This document shows, piece by piece, positions 1 through 9,500 of a stretch of 64,000 nt of DNA (position 1 is its first letter; every line of letters starts with the position of its first letter). The stretch lies in NCBI RefSeq assembly GCF_002077945.1, contig NZ_LVYD01000066.1:18790-82789 (forward strand), written 5' to 3'. Source of the DNA: Niastella vici (GTDB lineage: Bacteria > Bacteroidota > Bacteroidia > Chitinophagales > Chitinophagaceae). The notes below the pieces were generated by a model, which was given only the letters and a program-made list of their open reading frames with translations, was not told where the DNA came from and did no database searches. Made by a program: the position numbers and the translations under genes.

Positions 1-119
1 ATGCCTTGGGTGGTTACGCTGGTCGATTTCATTTTTTTCCTTCTTGCGTAAACGGTTTTCCTGATATGTTAAGTAATTCTCACTTTGTTTGGGAATATTT
101 GTACCCAAAATGCAAGGTA

Positions 120-2285
120 ATGAGAAAACTAAGCCTGGTTGTGTTTTTTAGCCTGATTGCAGGTCTGAGTTCAAATGCACAGGATACAAGCAAATATTTA
201 AAAGAAGTAATTGTAACCGGTATAAAAACTGTTCGGGGAACAGGTCATATGCCGGAAATAAAGGATGGTATTATCTATGCAGGAAAAAAGAGTGAAGTAA
301 TTGTTGTAGATAGCCTGGATGCAAACAAAGCCATTAATAACACCAGGCAAATACTGGGTCGGATACCGGGTTTGAATATTGTTGAAACAGAAAGTTCCGG
401 TTTTACAGCAAATGGCATTGCCACAAGAGGTTTAAACCCAACTCAGAGCATTGAAATGAATACTCGTCAAAACGGGTATAATATCAGTTCTGATATTTTT
501 GGATATAATGAGGCTTACTACATCCCTCCAATGGAAGGCGTGCAGAGAATTGAAATGGTGAGAGGTGCTGCATCCCTGCAATTTGGTTCGCAGTTTGGCG
601 GGTTGGTAAACTATGTTACTGAAGATGCGCCAACCGGTAAACCTTTTGAATTCACCACATCCCAAACCATAGGGAGTTTCGGGATGTTCAATTCGTTTAA
701 TGCCATCGGTGGTAATTACAAAAAATTAAGCTATTACGGTTTTATTCAATACCGTAATATGCAAGGCTACCGGCCTAACAGCCAGCAATGGCAGCTATCC
801 GGATTTGGGAAATTGCAGTATAAATTTTCCGAAAAATTCAGCGTGGGGGCAGAATATTCCCTGCTTCGTAACAGAATACAAATGCCGGGTGGATTAACAG
901 ACAGTTTATTTGCTGCCAACCCGAAAACATCAACACGCGCCAGAAACTGGTTGATAAGTCCCTGGAATATTGTTGTGGCCCGGGCTGATTATCATCCTTC
1001 TGAAAATACAACTATCAGCCTGAAGACAAGTTACCTGTTCAGCAATCGTTCATTGGTATGGCGAAATGAAGATGGCGGCCCCGAAGCTTTGGATGAAATA
1101 GACCCTGCAACAAATGCTTATGTGTCCCGGGAAGTTGAGATTGAAAATATGAATAACACCACTACTGAACTAAGAATAGCGCACACTTACAATTTAGGTA
1201 AACATAAGTCAACCCTGGCAGGTGGAATAAGATATGCCTATGCCTGGTTTAAGCGCCGGGGTGGCGGCGAAGGAACAACCGGTAGTGATTTTGATTTATC
1301 TATAACAGGTGATTGGGAGTATAATCTGGATTTCACTACAACTAACCTTGCACCATTTGCCGAAAACATATTCAGACTCAGCAATAAGTTTACCATTACA
1401 CCAGGTTTCCGCATCGAATACCTAAATAGCACTGCCAATGGATATAAGATAGATGGTAGCTATAAACAGATCGCTGATCAGAGCCGCAACCGGGTTTTCC
1501 CTTTATTTGGAACCGGACTTGAATACAAACCTACAGGCAATACCAGTATTTATGGCAATTTCAGCCAGGCCTATCGTCCTATTGATTACAGCCAGTTAGA
1601 ACCTTTCGGAACAACATCGCGAATAGACCCTAACCTAAAAGATGCGTATGGTTTTAATTCAGATATTGGTTATAGAGGAACAATTAAAAACTTTTTAAAC
1701 TTTGATATTGGCTGTTTTTATCTGGCATATAATAACCGCATTGGTGTGGTTGTAAAAACCGACCCGGTTACCAATGAAGATTATTCACTCCGCACCAATA
1801 TTGCTAACAGCGTACACAAAGGAATTGAAAGCTATGTTGAGTTTAACGTTATAAAATACCTTAATCAAAAATCAACATACGGATTAAGCCTCTTTAATTC
1901 ATTTGCATACATCGATGCAAAATATACTTCCGGTGAATTTAAAAGTAACAGGGTTGAGGCGGCTGCCAAAACTATTAACCGCGTGGGGCTAATATTTAAT
2001 AACAAACACCTGTCAAGCACCTTCGAGGTAAATACCGTAGGAGATGCATTCGGCGATGCCTCGAATGTAAAAACCAGTTCAGATCCCGTTGCAGGATATA
2101 TTCCATCATATACAGTTTTGGACCTGAGCGCCACTTACAAAATAAATAACTTTGCTATCAGGGCAGGGGCTAATAACATCACTGATAAATCTTATTTCAC
2201 CCGAAGAACAGATGAATATCCGGGCCCCGGTATAATACCCGCAGTTGGCAGAAGCTTTTATATTGGATTCACTGCAAAATTCTAA
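120..2285 (+). CDS. TonB-dependent outer-membrane receptor, FecA-like
   Basis: A 722-residue outer-membrane beta-barrel that would import a ligand (family precedent: ferric siderophore or other metal chelates) using TonB energy. A signal peptide (MRKLSLVVFFSLIAGLSSNAQ) leads into a TonB-box-like EVIVTG at about residue 29. A plug domain follows with GRIPGLNIVE, ATRGLNP and the RIEMVRGAASLQFG signature, then the barrel, which ends in an aromatic strand finishing with Phe (FTAKF). The frame stays open upstream to position 6, but the signal peptide fixes the ATG at 120. No carboxypeptidase-like N-terminal extension is present, so this is a classical receptor and not SusC. It sits 6 bp before a diheme peroxidase lipoprotein, so the two are probably co-transcribed. 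The ligand cannot be read from the sequence. Positions 1-51 hold a frame ending in TAA that could be the tail of a preceding gene. Confidence 0.9.
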   Translation: MRKLSLVVFFSLIAGLSSNAQDTSKYLKEVIVTGIKTVRGTGHMPEIKDGIIYAGKKSEVIVVDSLDANKAINNTRQILGRIPGLNIVETESSGFTANGIATRGLNPTQSIEMNTRQNGYNISSDIFGYNEAYYIPPMEGVQRIEMVRGAASLQFGSQFGGLVNYVTEDAPTGKPFEFTTSQTIGSFGMFNSFNAIGGNYKKLSYYGFIQYRNMQGYRPNSQQWQLSGFGKLQYKFSEKFSVGAEYSLLRNRIQMPGGLTDSLFAANPKTSTRARNWLISPWNIVVARADYHPSENTTISLKTSYLFSNRSLVWRNEDGGPEALDEIDPATNAYVSREVEIENMNNTTTELRIAHTYNLGKHKSTLAGGIRYAYAWFKRRGGGEGTTGSDFDLSITGDWEYNLDFTTTNLAPFAENIFRLSNKFTITPGFRIEYLNSTANGYKIDGSYKQIADQSRNRVFPLFGTGLEYKPTGNTSIYGNFSQAYRPIDYSQLEPFGTTSRIDPNLKDAYGFNSDIGYRGTIKNFLNFDIGCFYLAYNNRIGVVVKTDPVTNEDYSLRTNIANSVHKGIESYVEFNVIKYLNQKSTYGLSLFNSFAYIDAKYTSGEFKSNRVEAAAKTINRVGLIFNNKHLSSTFEVNTVGDAFGDASNVKTSSDPVAGYIPSYTVLDLSATYKINNFAIRAGANNITDKSYFTRRTDEYPGPGIIPAVGRSFYIGFTAKF

Positions 2286-2291
2286 TCCCTT

Positions 2292-3413
2292 ATGAGAAAA
2301 CCTATATCCACAATTACAATATTTTTATTGGTATCAGTTGTTTTAGGATCAACCCTAGCCTTGTCATCCTGTAATAAAGAAAGAGATATAATAACAACGG
2401 AGTATATTGATAAAATTAAACTGGGTAAATTAATATTCAACGATAAAAATTTATCTAACCCGGTTGGGCAATCCTGTTCCAGTTGTCACAGTCCCTCCAC
2501 CGGATTCAGCGACCTCAGTCATAATATTGTATCGGAAGGCGCTGTAAGTGGATTGTTCGGTAACCGGAATGCGCCGGATATTGCTTATGGCATGTATGCC
2601 CCTTCTTTGCATTATGATACAGTAGATTCAACTTATGTAGGTGGTTTCTTCTTAGATGGCAGGGTAAACACATTGGAAGAACAGGCGCAAAAACCATTTC
2701 TGAATCCCTTAGAAATGAATAATACCGATGCAGGTATGCTGATCAGTAAAATCAAAGCGGCATCATACTATTCGCTTTACAGAAATGTGTATGGTGAGAT
2801 CACTGATAATAACACCGCATTAAATAATATTACAGAGGCCATTGCTTCATTCGAAAGATCGCCCGACCTCAATCAATTTACTTCCAAATACGATTACTAT
2901 TTAAAGGGTCAGGAAGCGCTTACTCCGCAGGAGTTAAGCGGTTTGCAGTTATTTAATGATACTGCAAAAGGCAAATGCGCCAATTGTCATATTTCAGCCC
3001 CTGATGCGGAAAGCGGTAAAGTTCTTTTCACAGATTTTACATACGATAATATAGGTGTTCCCAAAAACCCGGCAAATCCGTTTTATACAATTCCGGCAAG
3101 CTTCAATCCTTTAGGTAGCAATGCTGTTGATTACGGCCTGGGTGGCTTTCTTCAGGATCCTGATAATTATGGGCGGTTTAAGGTACCTACGCTAAGGAAT
3201 TCAGCAATTTCTGCCCCCTACTTTCATAACGGCTATTATAACACACTCGAAGAAGTGGTTCATTTTTATAACAAAAGAGATGTGGAATCCTTTCCGTCTG
3301 CCGAAATACCTTCCACTGTAAATCATGATGAACTTGGAAACCTGCACCTTACCACTCAGGAAGAAAAAGACATTGTAGCCTTCCTTAAAACTTTAACCGA
3401 CGGATATAAATAG
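2292..3413 (+). CDS. Diheme cytochrome c peroxidase / MauG-MbnH-type lipoprotein
   Basis: A 373-residue periplasm-facing lipoprotein carrying two covalent c-type hemes. The N-terminus is a lipoprotein signal with a lipobox ending LALSSC. Two CXXCH heme motifs are visible: CSSCH near residue 59 and CANCH near residue 230. The flanking FLNPLEM and APYFHNG motifs are typical of the bacterial cytochrome c peroxidase / MauG family. It starts 6 bp after the TonB receptor stop, so one mRNA is likely. Pairing of MauG/MbnH-like diheme enzymes with TonB receptors is common in Bacteroidota. Whether it reduces peroxide or oxidises a partner protein or metal-binding site cannot be decided from the sequence. 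Confidence 0.9.
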   Translation: MRKPISTITIFLLVSVVLGSTLALSSCNKERDIITTEYIDKIKLGKLIFNDKNLSNPVGQSCSSCHSPSTGFSDLSHNIVSEGAVSGLFGNRNAPDIAYGMYAPSLHYDTVDSTYVGGFFLDGRVNTLEEQAQKPFLNPLEMNNTDAGMLISKIKAASYYSLYRNVYGEITDNNTALNNITEAIASFERSPDLNQFTSKYDYYLKGQEALTPQELSGLQLFNDTAKGKCANCHISAPDAESGKVLFTDFTYDNIGVPKNPANPFYTIPASFNPLGSNAVDYGLGGFLQDPDNYGRFKVPTLRNSAISAPYFHNGYYNTLEEVVHFYNKRDVESFPSAEIPSTVNHDELGNLHLTTQEEKDIVAFLKTLTDGYK

Positions 3414-3437
3414 TCCGGACCCTGAAAAAAGGACTAT
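3410..3437. terminator. Weak hairpin between convergent genes
   Basis: ATAGTCC (3410-3416) and GGACTAT (3431-3437) pair around a 14-nt loop and overlap the peroxidase stop codon. Only a short T run follows. It lies between two convergent genes, so it may act as a weak bidirectional terminator. Confidence 0.3.
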
Positions 3438-3503
3438 GTTTTGAAGTCATATGGTTTGAGTAAGCCACCATAGCAAATAAGCATATCGATTCAAAATAAG
3501 GTA

Positions 3504-4745
3504 TTAAAGGTGTTTTTTTGATTGAATCACCGGTCTGCGATAGGCAGGGAGAGAAAAATAAAACATAGCACCTTCATTGATTTTAGCGTTCGCCCATACC
3601 TTTCCCCCGTGCCTGGTAATGATACGTTGTACGCTGGCCAGCCCAACGCCGGTTCCTTCAAATTCTTTAGAGGCATGAAGTCGTTGGAAAACGCCAAATA
3701 GCTTATCGTAATTCTCCATATCAAATCCAGCCCCGTTATCTTTTACATAATAAACAAGTTGCTGATAAGTTTCTTCTGCCCCGATCTCAATTAATGTTTT
3801 TAGTTTGCCGCGTGTATACTTGACGGCATTGGAGATAAGATTGGCCCATACCTCAGTGATCAGTATAATATCACCCTGGGCATTGGGTAAATCATGAATT
3901 AAAAACTCAATGTCTCTGTTTCTTTCCTGCATTTTTATGTCGCTGGTCAATTCAGTTACGATCGCAGACATCGGCACTAGCACTTTCAGTAATTCTTTCT
4001 TATCATTTTTAAAAAAGAGTAATAGCCGGTCAATAAGTGCGGCCATGCTTTTACCACCATCAACTATTTTTGTGGCTATCCGCTTTCCTTCATCTGATAA
4101 ATGTTGGGCATGATCTTCTAATAATATAGATGTAAAACTGGTGACCGTTCTAAGCGGAGCCCGCAGATCGTGGGAAACCGTATACGAAAAGGTTTCCAGA
4201 TCCTGGTTAATTGCTTCCAATTGCCGCGTTCTGTCTTTTACCCTTTGCTCCAGCTCAGCATAAACGTATACGTTCTCGATGGTGACTGCTGTAATATCAG
4301 CCAGGGATTGCAGCAACCATACTTCTTCTTCCGTAGGCATTCTTTGAATTGCCCAGTAATTGCCGATAGCGCCAATTGGGTCAATTGTTCTGATAGGAAC
4401 CATTGCCAGGCTCTTTACAAAGGTGGGCTTGTAAGCATCAGCCGGAATCCGGCTGTCAGCATAAATATCCTCAATGACTGCGGGTTGCCGGTTCAGCATA
4501 GCCCAGCCGCTTATACAGGCACTCATGGGAAAGCGGCTACCTTTCCATAACGGTGCAATGGCATCCTCATCTGCATAATAGCACTTATCCCCATCTCGTA
4601 AAACAAAGGTAGCGCCATCCGCTCCGGTAAGGTTCCGGGCGGCTGTGCGTACAATTTTCATAACGGTGTCAAGGTCACGGGTAAGTGATAATTCCTGTAC
4701 TGTTGACACAAGCAACTTTATACTTTCCGGAGGGATATTTTTCAT
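3504..4745 (-). CDS. GAF-domain sensor histidine kinase (cytoplasmic)
   Basis: A 413-residue soluble sensor kinase. A GAF domain spans about residues 15-165, followed by a short coiled coil (about 165-185). A HisKA domain of the phytochrome-like class follows, with the phospho-acceptor His192 in FSYTVSHDLRAPL, then a HATPase domain with NLISNAVKYT (N box), DNGAGFD (G1) and GTGVGLA (G2). No membrane segment is visible. The frame extends 22 codons upstream, but MKNIPPESIK is the more natural start because the GAF domain follows at once. The catalytic half closely resembles that of the kinase at 11063-13342 (shared LFGVFQRLH..EEFEGTGVGLA pattern), which suggests paralogy. No cognate receiver adjoins it. 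Confidence 0.88.
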   Translation of the reverse strand: MKNIPPESIKLLVSTVQELSLTRDLDTVMKIVRTAARNLTGADGATFVLRDGDKCYYADEDAIAPLWKGSRFPMSACISGWAMLNRQPAVIEDIYADSRIPADAYKPTFVKSLAMVPIRTIDPIGAIGNYWAIQRMPTEEEVWLLQSLADITAVTIENVYVYAELEQRVKDRTRQLEAINQDLETFSYTVSHDLRAPLRTVTSFTSILLEDHAQHLSDEGKRIATKIVDGGKSMAALIDRLLLFFKNDKKELLKVLVPMSAIVTELTSDIKMQERNRDIEFLIHDLPNAQGDIILITEVWANLISNAVKYTRGKLKTLIEIGAEETYQQLVYYVKDNGAGFDMENYDKLFGVFQRLHASKEFEGTGVGLASVQRIITRHGGKVWANAKINEGAMFYFSLPAYRRPVIQSKKHL

Positions 4746-5276
4746 GGCAATTGATATAATGGTGGCTTTCTGGAAATTGGGCACTATAAATTTACATCTT
4801 TCCCTGTTCAATTTTAATCTTTGGCTAAATGTGCCTTAACTACCATACAGGGACGTTAATATCAGCTTCCCTGTTTCCCTACAAATGCATAGTGCACTTA
4901 ACCGTTATAGCTACCAAAAGAGATATTAATAGAAGCCAATGTAATGGTAGCTTGTTGAATGGAATAATCCAGAAGTAAAATTGATCAGGATTCCTTTATA
5001 GGTTTCCGTTAATACGAAATAAGTTTGGATTTACTTTAAACTATTCGTTGATTTTTTAAATAATAAATGAAAAGACTTAGGCCACTAGAGATAAACCTTA
5101 TTCCTGTTAGATTACTCCTTACAGTTATTAATTATTGTGAAGATATAAACTACTTTAGAAAACAGAACCCCAACTTCGTTTTATAGATTTCCAGTTCGTC
5201 CCTCTTAAATTCTTATCTTTTTAATTACTGGTTATTTAATCCAGTAATGTTACATTATACTTTTAATACTAACCAT
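4746..5276. other. Gene-free AT-rich spacer
   Basis: About 530 bp between the GAF kinase (transcribed leftward) and the broken receiver gene. No coding frame, strong hairpin or tRNA-like structure was recognised. It must hold the kinase promoter and that of the receiver gene. Confidence 0.5.
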
Positions 5277-5668
5277 ATGTCCAGAAATGGCCTTGTAAAA
5301 GTCGCAATTGCTGATAGAAATAAATGTTTAGGGAATCCATTGTTGAGGTTCTTTCCTTGAACGGTTTTCAAGTTGTTCTACAGTTATCAGACAAAACAGA
5401 CTTATTGCAAAAAATAACCAATGAATTAATCCCGGATGTATGTCTTATTCAGTTAAATATCGACGAAAGCGAAATTGAAGACTTTATAAAATATTTAAGA
5501 ACCAACTGGCCCCGGATAAGAATTGTTTTATACTCTTTAGAACTTGAGTTAGATACTTTTGAAATACCTCTGTTTGGAGCAGATGCCGTATTAACTAATT
5601 CGACTTCCCTGATTGAGTTGGAAAAGGTGTTGGGACTAGAAACTGTAGAGGATGAAATTTTAAATTAA
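5277..5668 (+). pseudogene. Degenerate response-regulator receiver, frameshifted
   Basis: A receiver (REC) domain split over two frames. ATG at 5277 opens a frame reading VKVAIADRNK, the usual first strand of a NarL-type receiver. The next helix (MFRESIVEVL, where families read LFRxxLxxxL) is only in the frame starting at 5324. Adding one A to the A run near 5322-5324 would restore one protein of about 130 residues. Key residues are also missing: the acidic pair is DR, the phospho-acceptor Asp is Gln (CLIQLNID), and the late Lys is Thr (VLTNSTS). No output domain follows. It is therefore a pseudogene, or at best a phosphorylation-independent pseudo-receiver starting at 5324. Confidence 0.7.
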
Positions 5669-5915
5669 ATCTATAAATATTTAGGAGCAAAGCAAGACAC
5701 CCCACCCAAAGAACCGTTCTGGTAGGACGGCTCTGGTATTTGCAACAGCAATACTTCATGACACTTAATGCTCCAGGGAACAAGCCCCGTTTATTCCAAT
5801 ATCTAATGAGTGATTTATTTTCAACTCAATTAGAAATGTAAGATTGAGCTATCAGAATTCAAATTAATCCAATCCTTTGAAAGAATGCGACTACTCTTTT
5901 AGTATATTAAAACCA

Positions 5916-5946
5916 AGAACCCCATAATCTACTGTGGGGTTTTCTG
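5916..5946 (+). terminator. Rho-independent terminator candidate
   Basis: A 9-bp stem (about 5916-5924 with 5935-5943; core ACCCC/GGGGT) with a 10-nt loop ends in T-rich sequence. It lies about 250 bp after the broken receiver gene and before the small gene at 6054. The rest of 5669-6053 shows no convincing gene. Confidence 0.55.
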
Positions 5947-6053
5947 TTTCATAAAAATATTACTTGGTCATGCATTGCGTTTAACTACTTTTTTATATTT
6001 TGGCACATAAATAAAATCGGCCTGAATGTTCGTGCTGGAAACATTTACTTGGT

Positions 6054-6341
6054 ATGATATTGCAAACTACAAATGGGTACCCTGAAATTCTTCTTTTAGC
6101 CAGATGTAACGTTGATCTGTTTTATAAAACGGCTGATTGGCTGGAAGAAAAAATGAATATTTCTTTTTTGAAAAAGCCAATGGATTCTAATAACATAGTC
6201 TGGGAATTTCCTTTTGAAGGAGCAGTAATGGTACTTCGGTATAACCCGCTGGGTGGTATAGCTTTTTGCCCGGGTGATTTTGGTCAGAGTAAAGGGCATA
6301 TTGCTTTGAAAAAGCTGGCAGAATCGTTAGGTAATTATTAA
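6054..6341 (+). CDS. Small conserved protein, family not recognised (paralogue A)
   Basis: A 95-residue soluble protein with no signal peptide or membrane segment and no recognised family. It is clearly paralogous to the gene at 20318-20626. The two share the opening (M-I/V-LQTT-N/K-GYPEILLL), a central LFYK.ADWL motif, a WEF.F.GA strand and a GI.F/I.CP motif near the end. Conservation of pattern together with codon-level divergence indicates a real, selected gene. Both copies sit next to a broken receiver gene in the signalling island, so a signalling-related role is possible but unproven. The same ATATTGCAAACTAC/GTATTGCAAACTAC context surrounds both starts, which supports this ATG. Confidence 0.7.
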   Translation: MILQTTNGYPEILLLARCNVDLFYKTADWLEEKMNISFLKKPMDSNNIVWEFPFEGAVMVLRYNPLGGIAFCPGDFGQSKGHIALKKLAESLGNY

Positions 6342-6375
6342 TTCGTTTTTTTCTGTAAAACCATGCCTGGCAAAT

Positions 6376-6410
6376 ATAAAAAAACCGGTGACCTTATAGA
6401 ACACCGGCTT
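6376..6410 (-). terminator. Terminator of the large hybrid kinase
   Basis: On the minus strand a CACCGG/CCGGTG-centred stem (6385-6390 with 6402-6407, plus outer A-T pairs) is followed by a run of seven T. It lies about 145 bp past the stop of the kinase at 6555-10637. Confidence 0.65.
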
Positions 6411-6554
6411 CATATCTACTCTGATATGCTAAAATTTATTCCTACGTTTTAAGTCGCAGGCTCTTCCTTTAAAAAGAAAGGTATCTTAAGATACTAAAAA
6501 TACGCAAATACGCAACATTTTTTTCCGGATCATAGTGGCTTCCTTTTCGTAAAG

Positions 6555-9500
6555 TCAATCGTGTCCCTGAACGTATTGCTGATATAACCAAACCCGCATC
6601 AAAGAAAGTAATTGCTCTATATTTACAGGTTTGGCAATATAGTCGGACATGCCTGCTTCCAGACATTTCTCGCGATCGCCTTTCATAGCTTTGGCGGTTA
6701 AAGCCAATATCGGTAATTTATTGAACCGGCTGATTTTCCTGATTTCACGAGTGGCTTCGTATCCATCCATTTCAGGCATCATTACATCCATTAGAACGAT
6801 ATCTACATCTGCCTGTTCTTTTAATATCTTTATAGCTTCTTTTCCATTCTCTGCGGTAATGCACCGCATGCCATCTTCTTCAAGCGCTGTGGTAAGGGAA
6901 AAAATATTGCGTATATCATCATCTACGATCAGCACCTTCCTGTTTAACAGCACCTCGTCTGAATGGTGAAGATTTCTTATGATCTGCTGCTTTTCTTTAG
7001 GTAAATTTGATTCTACCCGGTGTAAAAAAAGAATGGTTTCATCTAACAACCGTTCTTTTGAGTTAGCAGTTTTCAGCACTATTGAGTTGGCCAGTTTTTT
7101 CAAACGGGTTGTTTCTTCCCTGCTCAGTTCTTTTCCCGTATATACAATAATGGGCACCCTGTTCAAATCATCGCTTGCCTTTATCTTTTCAATCAGGTCA
7201 ATACCGCTCATATCCGGTAATCCCAGGTCTATGATCACACAATCGAACCTTTCCTTCAGCATCAGCTCAAATGCTTCGTTGCCTGAATAGACAGAAGCTG
7301 ATTTTACATCTCCGTTGCCAATCAGTTCGCGGATAGCGTTATTGTGTTCCTGGTTGTCTTCAACCACCAATAGTTTTTTTAACTTTTTCCTGATAAATTC
7401 CTCTATCCGTTCAAAAGCTATTTGCATAGCCGCCTTGTCAACCGGTTTCCTGATAAAATCAAAAGCGCCTAATTCAAGACTTTCAATACGCCGGTCGTAC
7501 CCTGATATGATCTGTACAGGTATATGTCTCAGGTCTGGATCATGTTTCAACTGCTTTAGTACTTCGGCACCATCCATTACAGGTAACTGCATGTCGAGGA
7601 TAATGGCATCGGGCCGGTAATGCCGCGCCAGGCTTAACCCGGAATTGCCCTGCAGGGCAATAATGCCTTTGTAATTTCTTTCATTGACAAATTTCAGCAG
7701 CAAGGTGGCGAAATTTTCATCATCTTCAATGATCAGTACACTCCGGTCACTTTCACCAATTGTATACCGGTCGTCTTTTATGCTCTCAGGTAAACCAACT
7801 CCACTGCCGGGTTCCAATTGTACATCCCTGAATTTACCTGCCGGTTTTCCTGCTTTCTTTATTTCGATGCTTTTCCCGGGACGCTGGGCCAGCAGTGGAT
7901 CAAATTTCAGGGGAATATAAAGGGTAAATGTACTGCCTTTCCCGTCTTCACTTTGCAGGTAAATATCGCCACCTAATGCATGCGCCAGCTCACGGCTGAT
8001 GGAAAGCCCCAGGCCCGTACCGCCATATTTTCTTTTGGTTGAACCATCGGCCTGTTGAAAAGCCTGAAAAACAATATGCTGTTTATTTTCGGGTATGCCT
8101 ATACCGGTGTCTGTTACCGAAAATGCCGCTACTTTATCAAAATTCAGCAGTTTACTTTCGCTGAATACATCGGCAGGAGTTATGATTTCCGTTTGTAAAA
8201 TTACTTTGCCTCCCTTATCAGTGAATTTGAAAGCATTGGAAAGAAGGTTCCTGAGTATCTGTTCTACCCGTTGCCTGTCGGTACGTATTGTAGTACCGGA
8301 TATTTCCTGCGAGCAAATAATTTCAAAGGCGATGGACCTGGCATTAGCTACTTCGGAAAACATCGCACACAGGTTTTGGGTAATACTGTTAAATGGTACA
8401 TCACCAATTTCCAGTTCCATTCTTCCGGCTTCCACTTTTGAAAGATCGAGTATTTCATTAATGAGGTTCAGCAGATCGGTACCTGAATTATAAATATTCC
8501 GGGTGAGCTCTGTTTCTTTTTCTCCCAGTACCTGGTTCTTGTTTTCTGTCAATATTTGAGATAAGATGAGAATACTATTGAGTGGGGTTCGTAATTCGTG
8601 CGACATATTTGCCAGGAATTCCGATTTATACTTACTGGTTACTTCCAGTTCCCTGGCTTTGTTTTCCACTTCCATTTTGGCCGTTTCCAGTTTTTCTTTT
8701 TGCTCTTCCAGGAGGTTGGCCTTTTCTTCCAGCTCTTCGTTGCTTTGCTGTAATTCTTCCTGCTGAGTTTTCAATTCGGCTTCAGATTTTTCGAGCAGTT
8801 GTGTTTTCTCCTGCAGCACTTCATTGGTTTGCTTTAGTTCTTCCTGCTGCATTTCCAGCTCTTCTGCCTGGCGCTGGGTTTCTTCCAGCAATTCTTTCAG
8901 CCGGGTCCTTGATTGGGATGAATTAAAAGCAATTCCGATATTCGTATTCACCAGATCGAGGAATTGCAGGTCAAGCTCTGAAAAATTGTGCACAGCGCCA
9001 ATTTCAATAACACCTTTTACTTCGCCATCATATAAAAAGGGATAAACAACAATGTTTTTAGGCAAAGTATTACCGAGACTTGAATTGATCTTTGTATAAT
9101 CGTCGGGAACCTGTTCAAAAATTATTGGTGTTTTCTCCAGTGCTGCCTGACCTACAAGCCCCTGACCGGTCAATATTTGATTCATATTTTCTTTTCTATG
9201 ATGAAATGCATAGCTGCCTGCCAGGTTCAGGTGCCCGTTTTCTGAAAGATAGATGCTGCCGACCTGCGCTTTCAAATATTTTGTAAGCTGGCTGATAACG
9301 GCCTTTGCCAATTGGGGTATTTCCAATTCGCCCCGCATTTTGTCGTTTATTTCATTATTGCCACTGAGCAGCCAGGTACGGATCTCGTTTTCGTGCGATA
9401 ATTTCTGCAGGTTGCTTTTCATATTATTCAGTGAAATGCCAAGCGAATCTGCCTCACTGCGCACCCGTACCACCGGGCTATAATCTCCTTTTCCGATAAC

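Noticed and set aside
6..119. Upstream extension of the first receptor gene
   Set aside because: The frame is open, but a clear signal peptide starts at ATG 120 and the extra residues would bury it.
8095..8493. Open frames antisense to the kinase genes (for example 8095-8493, 9544-9894, 15741-16169)
   Set aside because: They mirror well-supported kinase domains, show Ser/Leu-rich shadow composition and have no motif.
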